Shown in pieces: positions 1-27,215 of a DNA stretch of 64,000 nt (positions are counted from its first letter, which is position 1; every line of letters begins with the position of its first letter). Location of the stretch: contig BTPG01000002.1 in the NCBI GenBank assembly GCA_036245525.1, positions 122,055,451 through 122,119,450 of the forward strand, written 5' to 3'. A program made the position numbers and the translations under genes. The notes beneath the pieces were generated by a model that saw only the letters and a program-made list of their open reading frames with translations, was not told where the DNA came from and did no database searches. This DNA comes from Semisulcospira habei (lineage: Eukaryota > Mollusca > Gastropoda > Semisulcospiridae).

Positions 1-235
1 GTGTGCAGAAATATTGGAGATTCTCTTGTTTACATACTCACACACATACATACATACGCACATACATACATACCACGCTTCACGCCAAATGTACATTCAG
101 CAGCAAGGTTAGCGTAACTAGACATAACGTAATTTTTATCTTGTTACTTCAATTGTTAGAGGTTTAGCCTGCCCACCTTTGACATCATGGACATGCTATT
201 AAATTCGCCCCACCGCGACCCATCCTAAAAATTCC
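1..235 (+). repeat. Dispersed repeat R, 3' part
   Basis: Matches the 3' halves of the copies at 1781-2310 and 3350-3860: a CA/TACA-rich stretch, then conserved text around GGTTAGCGTAACTAG and a stretch ending near CATCCTAAAAA. The 5' part is outside the window. Function unknown. Confidence 0.6.
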
Positions 236-236
236 C

Positions 237-448
237 TTAACTCATTCTACCCCAGACACACCACAGCAAGATATGGATAGACCATGATAGTTCAAGGGTG
301 ATGCCAGAATAGCTTGGCGCCTACGGGCGCCAAGCTATTCTGGCATCACCCTTGAACTATCATGGTCGATCTGTGTCCTACTGCAAAGCAGTCTTCAGAG
401 GACAACGGCAAAATTTGGATATTTCGGTCTTGGGGTACAATGAGTTAA
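237..448. mobile_element. TTAA palindromic MITE, family A
   Basis: Begins TTAACTCATTCTACCCC and ends with the imperfect inverse GGGGTACAATGAGTTAA. The core is a near-perfect hairpin of about 40-bp arms (CATGATAGTTCAAGGGTGAT, inverted with a TACG-type loop near 322-326). TTAA at both ends is the target signature of piggyBac-type elements. No coding capacity. Confidence 0.75.
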
Positions 449-1780
449 AAACTGAGTATACTGATGCCGTCTGGACGGCAAGATGATTTGTTTTTTAAAC
501 TATAAATAGATTTACTAACATCCAGAATTGGTTTCAAAAGATTCACCGCTCTTAGGCTATGATGCCAAAGTGTCACTAAGTTTAACAAAGAGACACGGGT
601 GACTTATAAGCGTTCAGTCATCAATCGGCTTCGATTAATAGACAGGTTCGTGGTTACCGCAGTCCCTCAGAGTCCTTTGATACAATTATCAGTATACGGC
701 TGATTGAGCATGCACGCAGAAATAGTTTGTGTGTATGATGCACTGATCTAATCCAGGTTATGAGGCGGCCTGCGTATATTGTTGGACAATATAGACAAAT
801 CGCCCTGTAGATAGGATAACACTTATTCCTGATTGAGTCACACGCTCGAGCTAAACAATAACATATAAAGTTAGACACAAGACGCAAGAATCGCCAGTTA
901 ATCACAACAGCCCCTCTAGCGAGCATTAATTGGCATCTCCACTGTAGGGTTGAGATTAATACACGCGCAAACACCACAAAGTGTCAGCAGTACTCACGCG
1001 GAGCAGTTCACTAGGGATTATGTCAACGTCCAAGTGTAAAGCACTACAAAGTGAAGTCATCCACAGTTCATTAGTAAACACATGTCAGTTGGTAGAGCGG
1101 CCGATCGTCAAGAAAGATCGCAGTGCCATGTTTATATTCCTCACCTGAAGGAGAAGCCTTCGTGTGAATGCCACGGACTATGAGTTACAAAAGAGTTTAT
1201 AAAAACACAGATACGCTGTGAGTTGAGCAAGAGAACTAAAACGGCCCCGAAAGTAAACACTGTTCAGAATAAGCCGAATGACATACATCTCTTGGTAACA
1301 TCACCCACAAGTCAAATATTGTCACGGTTAACCTTCTCGCACATGCAGTCACTGTTACTGTATACAGTACCGGTGGTTGCATGCACAAGTAGGCCAATGT
1401 TATGTACAGTTATTTCAGCGAAGTTATGTACAGTTATTCAGGCGCCATCATGTTAAGTCACCCGGAACGTGCCACATACAGACATGCGGCATGCCACGGG
1501 TGAGTTTGGGCACACAATCTGATAAGAGGAAGAGAGCAAGAGATAGATCGAAGAGAGAGAGAGACAATTACGTCATCAGGCATAGGAATTGTCCTCGGAT
1601 CCGCGGTTTTCCGCGGAAAATAATTCACATTCCTCAAAATATATGCTCAGATTGCACAGATTTTCATCCCTTGTTTTTTTTCCGGGGTGCATGCCCCCAG
1701 ACCTCCCTAGTTTCAGGTGATTTTTGCTTTGGCAGTTCCCATGCCTGGTCATATCTAGATTATTTCATCAGTGTATGGGT

Positions 1781-2310
1781 GGTGACGAAGCTGCTGCCTT
1801 TACGTCGCTGTTAGTGTCTGATTTCCTCCAGAAGTCAAGATTTTCACTTCATTTTTTCTGGAAAGAATTTATTTTTACTGGAAAAAGATGCAAAGCTGGC
1901 TAACAAACTCATCTAATCTCCAATCTAGCTGTTTTCAAAATTTCAAGTAAAAAATGACAAAAATTACGGACTCCAATGAGTAATGTGGTTCAACTGACCT
2001 TCTATAAACAGTCATAAAACTCTTCAATGAGACATCCAAATTTAATATGCTCAGAGGTTCTCTCATTCACCCCTTGAATAAAGCATTTTCTTAATTTTCA
2101 AATTTGTATGTGCGCAAATATCAGAGATTGACATGTTTACATACACACACACACACACGCACATACATGGCACAGCGCTTCGCGCGCCAAAAGAACGTTC
2201 AGCACCAAGGTTAGCGTAACTAGATCTGACATAATTTTTATCTTCTTACAAAAGTTGTTGAGGTAATGGGCATGTTGCTGAATTTGCTTCACAGCAACCC
2301 ATCCTAAAAA
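1781..2310 (+). repeat. Dispersed repeat R, full-length copy
   Basis: About 530 bp aligning by eye with 3350-3860: a 5' part containing CAAAGCTGGCTAACAAACTC and a 3' part with a CA microsatellite followed by GGTTAGCGTAACTAG. Partial copies lie at both window edges in the same orientation. No ORF; class unknown. Confidence 0.6.
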
Positions 2311-2565
2311 ATCCTTTCTATAAATAGAAGGGACTTAAAAATCAGGGTAGGAGAAAGATAGTACACACACAAAAATAAAAAGTAGAATAAAAAGTTACAA
2401 TAAAAAAAATACAGCTGAAAAGTACATATAAAAACAAGATGAGGATTTCATCCCAAAGTCTACTGTATGTTTTGGAGCTCACATGCGTTTTTCTTTTTAA
2501 CAACATTCAGAGTTCATGTTCATATCTTTAAGCTTATCCTTCTGATCCATTTGCCTCCTCTCTAA

Positions 2566-3077
2566 AGGCCCCGCCACACGTGCCGGTTGTGCCCCGATTT
2601 TGAAGCCGATTCCGATCCGATTGCGATCGGATGACGTCAGTTATCTGATCCGGTCCCAGTCGGCTGGGAATCGGGTGTCTAGAACCTGCTCTATTTTCCC
2701 GATCCGAATCGGCCCCAGTTGTAAGCTTCAACCAATCAGAGCGTGTCTCTCAAAGCATGTCATTTTTTAGTTTGCAAATGGCGGAACACTGACGCCTGTT
2801 GTGATCAGTACCACCGCCGTTGCTGATGTTTCGCACGCCTCTTCCCAAATATGATGCAAAACTGCTGATAATGCAAGCACATCATCATCACTGTCAAAAC
2901 TAGCAGCCATTTTGCAGAACAGGTACGACTTTGATCTTTGGTTCAAACCGGCCGGTCGGATAAACAAGTCGGGGAAATGTGTCGCAGTGCACACGTGTTT
3001 TTAGTCCGGCCCGATCACCTACCGATTCGAAAATGATCGGGAATCGGCCTCAAAACTGGGCATGTGTAGCGGAGCCT
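2566..3077. mobile_element. Non-autonomous DNA transposon with TAA target duplication
   Basis: Terminal inverted repeats AGGCCCCGCCACACGTGCC (left) and AGGCTCCGCTACACATGCC (right, read inward), flanked on each side by TAA. Further inside, both ends carry CCGATT-rich imperfect inverted text. The 3-bp TAA duplication suggests the PIF/Harbinger superfamily; that assignment is inference. At 512 bp with no transposase frame it must be non-autonomous. Confidence 0.7.
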
Positions 3078-3349
3078 TAACCCAACCTCTGATCAAAACA
3101 CACTGGCGCACACAAATAAAGACGGACACATGGCGCCATTAGTACGGTGTGTGGGCTGAAGTAGCGACAGGACTTCTGAAGAGGAAGAATAGCACGAGCA
3201 GCAAAATAACGTCACTACAAGCATCCATCATGGCATTGCTAGTCCCACAATACCGTGTACACCATGATGAATTTGATGTCAATTCAGAAACATTGTATAA
3301 CACTGACATCTGGTGCTTTGCAACAATTTAGGAACATTGTGTAACACTG

Positions 3350-3860
3350 ATGTGTTTGGCACCTTTACATCACTGTCACTGTCTGATCCTTCTGGAGAGT
3401 CGAGAATTCTTACTTTTAATTTTTTTTCTGAAATTAATTACTTTTTACAAAAAAGTTGAAAAGGTACAAAGCTGGCTAACGAACTCATCCAATGTCTATA
3501 CCCAAGATAGGTATATATATATATATATATATGCAAAACTCTTAGTGAAAAGAGCAAAATTTACAGACTCAAATGCGGGTCAACCGACTTAATTTAAATG
3601 GCGATTTCTCTCTTTAACATGTCTACCATTTAAAATATGCCCGGAGGCTCTCTGATATACAGCTTGATCAAAGATTTCCTAAAGTTTCAGGCCTGCATGT
3701 ACACAAACACCAGAGATACTTGTGTCAAAATACATACACACACACAGAGCGTTTCCCGCCATTTGTACGTTCAACAGCCCGGTTAGCATAGCTAGGCATG
3801 ACATAATTTTTATCGTGTTACTTCAGTGTCAGAGTCTGATGTGTGCCCGCCTATGTTCGT
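3350..3860 (+). repeat. Dispersed repeat R, second full-length copy
   Basis: Same layout as the copy at 1781-2310, including GTACAAAGCTGGCTAACG near 3460 and GGTTAGCATAGCTAGGCATG near 3780. A short TA microsatellite sits at about 3511-3531. No coding potential. Confidence 0.6.
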
Positions 3861-4495
3861 CATTGCATGCTATGGAACATGCTCCGACCAGCCCTATCTC
3901 AAAGTACCGTATTTTCAATACGGTAGACAAAAATCACATCACACATACACACGTGTGTGTATGCACACACACACGTGTGTGTGTGTGCACACACACACAC
4001 ACATTACAAGAAACAGATACTACCAAAGGACTGCTGATGCATTGAACGATAATCAAAACATTTAAATCAAGTTCTAATTACAGGCAGTGGAGAAAAGATG
4101 GGTTTTAAGCAGTGATTTATGGGATACTGATGTAATCTGCAAGGTAACCCAAACAAATATTTGTACCTTCCCTTTGACCATGCTGAGTAAACTAGGGTCG
4201 TGATTTGTACTTCGATATCCTGAGTAATTCTTTGTTGCTGCCATAATCTAAAGGGATCTGCTTCAGGAAAGGAAGGGTTAATAGTTACATCTTCTTTGTG
4301 TTCAGAAGAGGGGCGAGTATATCTTACAATAATGGTGGACCAAACGGGCTAACGTATGAAATTTGAATGTTGCAAAATGAAAGACTTTTCTTCTGTTCTT
4401 TGTAGGAGAGTTCCACCATGACCATAGGGGACATTTGAAAACTTCTGTTACGAGTGCCTAATACTCACATCGATTGTAAAACCTCATGGCTGTAT

Positions 4496-4675
4496 GTCCC
4501 AAATTTTGGAGGTGCCACACAATGGCTGTGTACCACTACCAGTTGCAGGAGATGGATCGAACATGATAATTCAAGGATAGTGGCTGCATTAGCTTGGCAC
4601 CATCAGGCACCAAGCTAATCTGGCACTACCCTTGAATTATCATGGTCAATCCATCTCCTGCTGTAGCGCTTCAAG
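4496..4675. mobile_element. Palindromic MITE, family A (degenerate ends)
   Basis: Contains the family A hairpin, with arms meeting at the loop near 4603-4607. The GGAGATGGATCGA / TCAATCCATCTCC stems are visible on both sides. The terminal TTAA boxes are no longer clear. Confidence 0.6.
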
Positions 4676-4771
4676 GGGGAATGTATTAATATAAAATGTC
4701 ATGTGAAACATGGATGATAATGCCTCTCTTGGTTGGAAATGAAGATTGTTGGAAATGAAGATTGTTATTTG

Positions 4772-4874
4772 TTAACCCTTTGGCTGTCGGTAGCTTTGGG
4801 AGGGGGGGGGGGGGGCGATGATTCCTGCAGGAATTATTGTGACAAAAAACGGCTACCAACAACCGAAGAGTCAA
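4772..4874. mobile_element. TTAA MITE, family B
   Basis: Starts TTAACCCTTTGGCTGTCGG and ends with the decayed inverse GGCTACCAACAACCGAAGAG. The centre holds GATTCCTGCAGGAAT. A G-run of about 14 interrupts one arm. It ends only 24 bp before the receptor exon at 4899, so it makes up the branch-point region of that acceptor. Confidence 0.65.
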
Positions 4875-4898
4875 CTTCTTTCTTTGTGATTGTTCTAG

Positions 4899-20906
<16,008 letters not shown>

Positions 20907-21407
20907 GGTCCCTTCCCTTTTTGTTCTTGTCACTTCTAAGCCAAGTAAGGCATATTTTACAGTAATCTGTTGGGCAGTAAAGGTAGATTGACCTTGACAG
21001 GTGACCATCAAGGCATGGCACAAGGAGGCACCAAGCCAGTCAGGCTCTACGTTTGAGGTATTGTCCGCCCCCCCCCCCCCCCCCCCCCCCCAAGTGCCAA
21101 GCTATCCTGGCCTTGCCCTGTATCTATCATGGTGGATTTATCTCCTGCAGTAAGTGCTGGACATGAAACGGTTATCATGACCATTCATACTGTCATTGCT
21201 CCCTGCACAATTCTGAACAGATTACACGTTCAGTATATGCAAAAACCTTTTGTGCTTGTTCATATATTTTTTATCATTCCAGCTGTTGTTGATTTTTGCA
21301 GTGGGGCAGACTTACCAGTAGTGCAAACATTCTTCTGGGGTAGGCTTTTTGTCTTATTTGGGAAAAAGTGTTCATCGACATTATTCATTACCATAACTAT
21401 CATCATC

Positions 21408-21621
21408 TTAGCCCCTTCCCTGCCCAGAAAAACTGAACACAACCCAACTGCAACAGGTATAGATCCTCATGAGCCCCCAAATTGCAGGGGCTCATGAGGA
21501 TCTATACCTCTTGTTGAAATCAATTTGTATGCATGTTCCTTGGACGGGTGTGGCTTTTAGTCATTCAGTGAACAGAGATTGCAGAAACAAAATATGCATC
21601 CAGTAGCAGGGAAGGGGTTAA
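21408..21621. mobile_element. MITE, family C
   Basis: Left end TTAGCCCCTTCCCTGCC, right end GCAGGGAAGGGGTTAA. Central hairpin TAGATCCTCATGAGCCCC / GGGGCTCATGAGGATCTA. About 214 bp. The right TTAA also begins the next element. Confidence 0.75.
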
Positions 21622-21706
21622 CTCTTTGGCTGTCAGCAGCACTTTTTGTCACCATGATTACTGTATGAATTGTAACAAAAAGCGGTCTCAACAGCCAAAG
21701 GGTTAG
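21618..21706. mobile_element. MITE, family B
   Basis: Begins TTAACTCTTTGGCTGTCAGC and ends CAACAGCCAAAGGGTTAG, with inner arms CACTTTTTGT / ACAAAAAGCG. Shares its left TTAA with the family C copy at 21408-21621. Confidence 0.75.
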
Positions 21707-21835
21707 ATATACAACAACTGACAGTCAACCGTCATGTAAACATGCAACACTGGCAGCACGATTCTTACACACTGACTGCCAGGCATCAGCTGATGCACAA
21801 GAGCTGCGCATTGTTTATATACACTTGATGTCCCT

Positions 21836-22045
21836 TTAACCCCTTCTCTGCCACTGGACACATTTTGTTTTTTTCAATATGTTCATTCAATGACCAAAAG
21901 CTGCAAAAGCCAAAGGAACATGATTACAAATTGGTCTCAGCAAGAAGCATAGACCCTCATGAGCCCCTGCGCCTGAGGGGGCTCATGAGGATAAATGCCT
22001 TTGCAGGTGGGTTGTGTTCACTTTTCCTCGGCAGTGAAGGGTTAA
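21836..22045. mobile_element. MITE, family C
   Basis: TTAACCCCTTCTCTGCCA at the left, GGCAGTGAAGGGTTAA at the right. Hairpin CCTCATGAGCCCCTGCGCC / GGGGGCTCATGAGGAT at about 21955-21992. Confidence 0.75.
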
Positions 22046-22720
22046 TCCATGTCTGAGATTTCACCTTTGGATGAGAAAACAGCTTTGGAGGAATGCACTT
22101 TGATGTTTTTAGATGAAATCAAGAAAACAGTGTATATTTTAATTACGTTTTTGCTGAAACTTATCACATCTTGAGATGTTATATTTCAGTTTACATAAAC
22201 ATGTTCATTTCTATTATCAATATTCTGTTGACTACTGTAAATTGTTCATGACACTGCTTATTATTTTTGCTTTTCCTCAATTTGGTCACAATTGCAGTAC
22301 CATGCCAGTGGGTTCATTTTACAAAACAATAAAAGAACAATAAAAAAGATGAAAAGTGGCAAGAAACAGTTGTGTCAAAAACTGGTTCAGTCCTTTAGAT
22401 GATATGAGTTGCCTGTTAACTCCTTCACTGCCAGGACACAGCAAACAACACTTGATGCAAGAGGCATAGATTCGTGTCTGCCCCCTGAGGTTGCCTCGTG
22501 CTGGCTTCATTTTTATCTGTGTGTCTTGCAAACCGGTTTACAAAATCAGTACGAGTCTGTGATTTCATGAACATCCCAGTGGGCAAAAGGCCATCAGGCT
22601 GACTTTGGCTGCTGTTGGCCCATGCACGACCGTGCGCTGGCCGATGGGGCCAGCGTCGGCCCAATAACCTTTTTTCACTGAGATAACGTCTAGCACCTGG
22701 CAGTTCATGGGTGAACCCAT

Positions 22721-22933
22721 TTAACCCTTTCAGAGCCAACACCTACAGAAGGAGATTGATTGACCGTGATAATTCAAGGGCAGTGTCAGATTAGCTTGGC
22801 CCCTGAAGGCACCAAGCTAATCTGGCACTACCCTTAAATTATCATGGTCAGTCTACCTCCTGCAAGTGGTACATGGTCGTTAAGTAACGCTTCCAAAATT
22901 CAGGAAATGCGCCCATGGTGCTAAAAGGGTTAA
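22721..22933. mobile_element. MITE, family A
   Basis: TTAACCCTTTCAGAGCCA at the left and GGTGCTAAAAGGGTTAA at the right. Core hairpin of family A with loop near 22806-22810. Its right TTAA is the left TTAA of the next copy. Confidence 0.75.
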
Positions 22934-23111
22934 CCCCACAGCCGCATTTCCCAAATTTTGGAGGTGTCACCGGATGACCATGTACCATTTGCAGGAGGTG
23001 GATCGACCATGAGAAGTTAAGGTAGTGCCAGATTAGCCAACCTAATCTGGTACTATGGTCGATCCATCTCCTGCTGTAGTGTTTCCTGATGTGTGAGGCT
23101 AAATGGATTAA
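22930..23111. mobile_element. MITE, family A, shortened hairpin
   Basis: TTAACCCCACAGCCGC at the left, GAGGCTAAATGGATTAA at the right. The central palindrome has lost about 30 bases; arms meet near 23038. Shares TTAA 22930-22933 with its neighbour. Confidence 0.7.
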
Positions 23112-23127
23112 GGTTTTCCTTTTGTTG

Positions 23128-23342
23128 TTAACACATTCTACCCGAGGACCGAAATCCCCAAATTTGGAAGGTGTCCTCTTAAGGACTGCATTCCCAATTC
23201 TAGAGACATATCAAGCATGATAGTTCAAGGGTGATGCCAGAATAGCTTGGCGCCTATGGGCGCCAAGCTATTCTGGCACCACCCTTGAACTGTCATGTTT
23301 GATCCATGTCTTGGTGTGGTGTGTCTGGGCTGAATGAGTTAA
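23128..23342. mobile_element. MITE, family A, subtype like the copy at 237
   Basis: TTAACACATTCTACCCGAGG ... GGCTGAATGAGTTAA. The hairpin reads TTCAAGGGTGATGCCAGAA, as in the copy at 237-448, rather than the more common GGGTAGTGCCAGATT, which defines a subfamily. Confidence 0.75.
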
Positions 23343-23479
23343 TAGCATGAGTTTGAACCATAGTCTGTCATAGTCTGTCTTTGCGCCATGTCTTTGGAAT
23401 CACCTTTGTAGTGAAATAAATGTTGAAGCACAGTCCCATACTCCTGTTGTTATGTGTACATTTCCATACAACCTTTCCT

Positions 23480-23573
23480 GTTATCATTTCGCTGTCGGTA
23501 GCACTTTGTGTCAAGGTCATTCTTGCAGGAATCACCTTGATAAAATAAAAGCGCTTCTGACTGCGGAAGGGTT
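23480..23573. mobile_element. Decayed MITE, family B
   Basis: GCTGTCGGTAGCACTTTGTG and a TTGCAGGAATCACCTTG centre are visible, but the outer TTAA boxes have changed to TTAT and TTGA. Confidence 0.5.
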
Positions 23574-24154
23574 GAAGAGGTGCCAACATGTATTTGACAT
23601 TATCTGTATGTGTGCTTGTCTGTGATTGTGTATTATGCCTCTACATGATCATAAGGTACAAAATCACAGAGCAGAACACAAGTGTGATGTGACTGTGTAC
23701 CACCATCTTTCTTTACTACTGTTTGGCAACAGAATTAGCCTGGTATATCAGCAGGTATGAGATCACACTTGAATAATGAAGATTGTGTTTGTTACATATT
23801 ATAGAATAATGTATATTACAAAGTGCATGACAAACGAATAATCATGATTTGTTTTTTCTGACTGTATGGTTGTTTATGAGTTGTTAATAGAGTGCTTCGA
23901 ATAATGTACTGTAATGGTGAATTGCTAATAGCAGTGGGAAAAAAATCACATCAGAATTTCAAAATCTGTGAAAAAGAATCGGGGCTATCTGTGTCATTTT
24001 TTGGCAATACAAGTGCACCCATACCAGGTACTAGTATGTTGTCACTGTTATTTTTGTCCTATCAACGTGGGTCATGGTGCTTCATTGTGATAAAATTTGT
24101 AGTACAGTTTCTGATCCATCATTGGGTGTAGCATAAAGAAAATGACTGTGTGAT

Positions 24155-24255
24155 TTAACTCTTAAACTCCTAGAACAAAATGACTTCCATTCAATAAAGT
24201 TGATGATGTCACGATACAATGGAAGTCATTTAGTTCTGGGAGTTTTAAGAGTTAA
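24155..24255. mobile_element. TTAA MITE, family F
   Basis: A 101-bp element, TTAACTCTTAAACTCCTAGA ... GGGAGTTTTAAGAGTTAA. Inverted arms of about 35 bp include ATGACTTCCATT / AATGGAAGTCAT. TTAA at both ends without the CCC of the other families. Confidence 0.75.
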
Positions 24256-24382
24256 GGGCATGGAGACATTGACGGTGGAAAATGTCCTTATAATTTGTGT
24301 GCTTGTATTTGATTTTGGAACTCTTGGCTGTAGGGTCCAGAATCAGCCCACATTTGGATACCTAACAGCATTCTGCCCTCTC

Positions 24383-24683
24383 AGGTCAGCCTCAGTATTA
24401 CATGCTTCAGTATACTGCAGTATCTGATATAAGGTGCGCAGGTCTCTGGCTTCCAGGAGCATGCTGAATAAGCTAAAGTTCCTCGGGTTGACGTCGGCTT
24501 TAGCTGGCCCGCGCACATTTTGTGCAGGCCAGCTAAAGCTGACATCGGCCCAAGGAACTTTTGCATACCAAGCAGTTTTTTTCTTCAAAAGTCAGTGCAA
24601 GTCCAGCTCTACAATAACGCAATCACGAATAACGCAGTCTGACTGAATGGTTCCTAGGTACCACAATATAGTGAGGCTGACCT
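24383..24683. mobile_element. Foldback element, family D
   Basis: Ends AGGTCAGCCTCAGTATTA and, inverted, AGGTCAGCCTCACTAT. The central palindrome GCTTTAGCTGGCCCGCGCAC / GGCCAGCTAAAGCTGACATC lies at about 24500-24546. About 300 bp, non-coding. Confidence 0.7.
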
Positions 24684-24779
24684 GTATACATTTTGTGCTG
24701 CATATTAATCAGAACATGAGTGACATTGTAAATATTGTAATGTTCATATACAAACTACAGACAACAGTTACCTTCCTTC

Positions 24780-25056
24780 TTAACCCTTTTAGCCTCCCGC
24801 CGTGAGATGGCCTTAGTCGCCTGCTCGGCGTTAAACCCAAATAACTAACTTTTAGCCCCACAGGTGCATTTCCCAAATTTTGGAAGTGTTACTTAACGAC
24901 TATGTACCAGTTGCAGGAGGTGTAATGACTATGATAATTCAAGGGTAGTGCCAGATTAGCTTGGTGCCTTCAGGCGCCAAGCTAATCTGGCACTACCCTT
25001 GAATTTTCATGGTCAATTAATCTCCTGCTTTAGGGTGTTGGGGCTAAAAGGGTTAA
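24780..25056. mobile_element. MITE, family A, with extra left segment
   Basis: TTAACCCTTTTAGCC at the left and GGGGCTAAAAGGGTTAA at the right. The left flank has about 65 extra bases containing a second TTTTAGCCCCAC start at about 24850, as if one copy inserted next to or into another. Confidence 0.7.
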
Positions 25057-25180
25057 TTATGTTTATGTGGGGTTTTTTTCATTACACATCACATTAGAGC
25101 TGATAAAACCAGAGAAAACTTGTGAAACCATTCCTGTCATATTGAGATGTTTTCTTTCCCCCTGTCTTGCACATTTATTT

Positions 25181-25362
25181 TTAACCCCTTGACTGCCAGT
25201 ATATTGCGCAGTCTTTGTTAGTTCAGCGCCACAGAGCCCCAGCCACCCAAGGAACATGGATACAACGTATTGTCAGCAAGAGGCGTGCTGCTGGGCTCAT
25301 CAGGTCTTGCACCTCTTGCCGTTTTGATGGTGTTCATTTTTTCTTGGCAGTGAAGGGGTTAA
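25181..25362. mobile_element. MITE, family C
   Basis: TTAACCCCTTGACTGCCA ... TTGGCAGTGAAGGGGTTAA. Central arms around CAAGAGGCGTGCTGCTGGGC and TCTTGCACCTCTTG. Confidence 0.7.
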
Positions 25363-25560
25363 CATGTGCTTGGTTGTTTCAAGAAAGGCGAGAATGGTAT
25401 GGAGTGTGATTGGGTATGATATGGTGCACGTATTGTGGCAGAGTACATCAAATGGTTCTTGATCAATTTGTTAGCAAATGTAGCACATTGTATCACATTC
25501 CAGCCCACCATATACATGTATGTACATGTACTACCTTTGTGTGTGCACGCCTTTGCTTTA

Positions 25561-25763
25561 TTAACCTCTTCACTTTCAAGGAAGAGTGAACATGGTCCAA
25601 CTACAAAAGACATAAAATCTCAAGAGCCTTCACAACTGCAGGGGCTCATGAAGATCTGTGCCTTTTGCTGTATTGGCGTTCCTTGGGTGGTTGTTGCTGT
25701 TGGTCATTTAGCAAACAAATAATTCAGAAGCAAAATATGTGACATTGGCAGGGAAGGGGCTAA
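25561..25763. mobile_element. MITE, family C
   Basis: TTAACCTCTTCACTTTC ... GGCAGGGAAGGGGCTAA, with GCAGGGGCTCATGAAGATC in the centre. A more decayed copy appears to continue directly to the right (about 25760-25955). Confidence 0.65.
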
Positions 25764-26070
25764 CCTTGTCACTGCCTTTGCACCAGGCACAGATCTTCTT
25801 GAAACCTGACATGCAGGGGCTCAGGAGGATCTACACCTACTGCCGGCCCCATTTGTATCCATGCCCCTTGGCAGAGGAGGCGGTGGGGGTGGACAGTCTG
25901 TGATTGTCTTAAATACATCATTCATGGTCTGGGGCAGGCAAGGTGTTCACTGAGATAGGATATGACATACGTGGGTAAAATCACAACATGTACATGTGTG
26001 TTGCATTTTAAGAGATGAACATTGTTACACCTTAGCAGATCTGTAAGAAATATTTGTGGGGAAATATGCT

Positions 26071-26263
26071 TACCGGTTCAGTTCTGAGAGAATTTGAACA
26101 CTTCTCAGCTGCAAGAGGTATAGATTTGCATGACCCCCATGAGGATCTACGCCTCCTGCTGACATCACTTTGAATCATGTTCCTGGGACATCTAGGGTTC
26201 TTTGGTGTTGGATTAACGAAGATTACAGAAACAGTCTGCGTCAGCTGGCACTGTGTGGATTAA
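26071..26263. mobile_element. Decayed MITE, family C
   Basis: Central GCAAGAGGTATAGATTTGC / GAGGATCTACGCCTCCTGC hairpin with a short loop (about 26110-26160). The right end merges into the TTAA at 26260 that starts the next element. Confidence 0.55.
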
Positions 26264-26473
26264 CACATTTAACCCCAGGACCCTGCAGCAAGAGATGGAC
26301 TGATCATGATAATTCAAGGGTAGTGCCAGATGAGCTTAGTGCCTGAAGGCGCCAAGCTCATCTGGCACTACCCTTGAATTATCATGATCAGCCCATCTCC
26401 TACAACTGGTACGTAGTCATTAGACAATGCCTCCAAAAGTTTGGAAATGCAGCTGTGGGGTTAAGAGGGTTAA
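26260..26473. mobile_element. MITE, family A
   Basis: TTAACACATTTAACCCCA ... TGTGGGGTTAAGAGGGTTAA. Perfect core arms ATTCAAGGGTAGTGCCAGAT / inverse, with loop near 26346-26350. Confidence 0.75.
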
Positions 26474-27139
26474 TCTTATATTTGGTTCATGTCTGTAATA
26501 GGCAGGCTACAAAGATTGCAACCTGACTATCAAGTGAACGTGTGATAAAGCATGTTGCATACAACTATACATAGTACACTGCAGGCTCACAAATTCATGT
26601 AATGATCTACTCAGCATAAATGTATTTTTCACGTGTTTTGGGGCAGAATTCATTTATTTTCATTGCTGCAGTAAGGAAGCAGCTGTAGATCTGATTGAGT
26701 GCAATACGTTTGATTTTTGTATTTTCTCTCTGTCCTCTCTCTCTCTCTCTCTCTGGCTTCAGATTAAAATGTTATACAAGTACCAGAACATACAGGTTTT
26801 ACAGGTTACGTTAGATGATACCTGTACATTTTTATAGGTTTCTGTTCTAAGGAATTTCATATAGGAATGATATGATGAAATTATTGTCAAGGTACCATTT
26901 GTAACTTGTTATGTCTTTTGAACTAATTTGATTTTGTATCACCCCTTTTCCGTACCCCAGTAAATACTAGCTAATGATTAGTTTCTTTTGAGGAGTTCTA
27001 GAATTCTCTTTAGCCGCCTCAATTTTGGAGCTCTTGAGAGCATATGCCTTGTGGTGGACCCACTTATGTTTATGTTCCCATGATGGAGTTGATAATAGGA
27101 CCATTTGACTGTGGCATGGTCTACCCTCAAAGGATGTGC

Positions 27140-27215
27140 GGTTTCCGTGTGCAAGAGGCATAGATTCTCATGAGCCCTGGCAGTTGTGGAGGCTGATGAG
27201 AATCTATGCTTTATT
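27140..27215. mobile_element. Fragment of family C MITE
   Basis: Hairpin GCAAGAGGCATAGATTCTCA / TGATGAGAATCTATGC without recognisable outer ends. Confidence 0.5.

Larger units (their letters stand above)
1..4898. other. Non-coding region upstream of first recognised receptor exon
   Basis: No coding exon could be supported here; the open frames are short, low-complexity or lie across repeats. It is probably intron of the + strand receptor gene, because the exon at 4899 begins in phase 1 and must be spliced to something upstream. It holds three copies of a dispersed repeat, two palindromic elements, a TAA-flanked MITE, CA/TG-rich simple sequence around 3938-4005 and a G-run near 4801. Confidence 0.6.

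Noticed and set aside
654..977. Open frame of 107 codons on the - strand
   Set aside because: No domain, no splice or promoter context, and random composition; consistent with chance.
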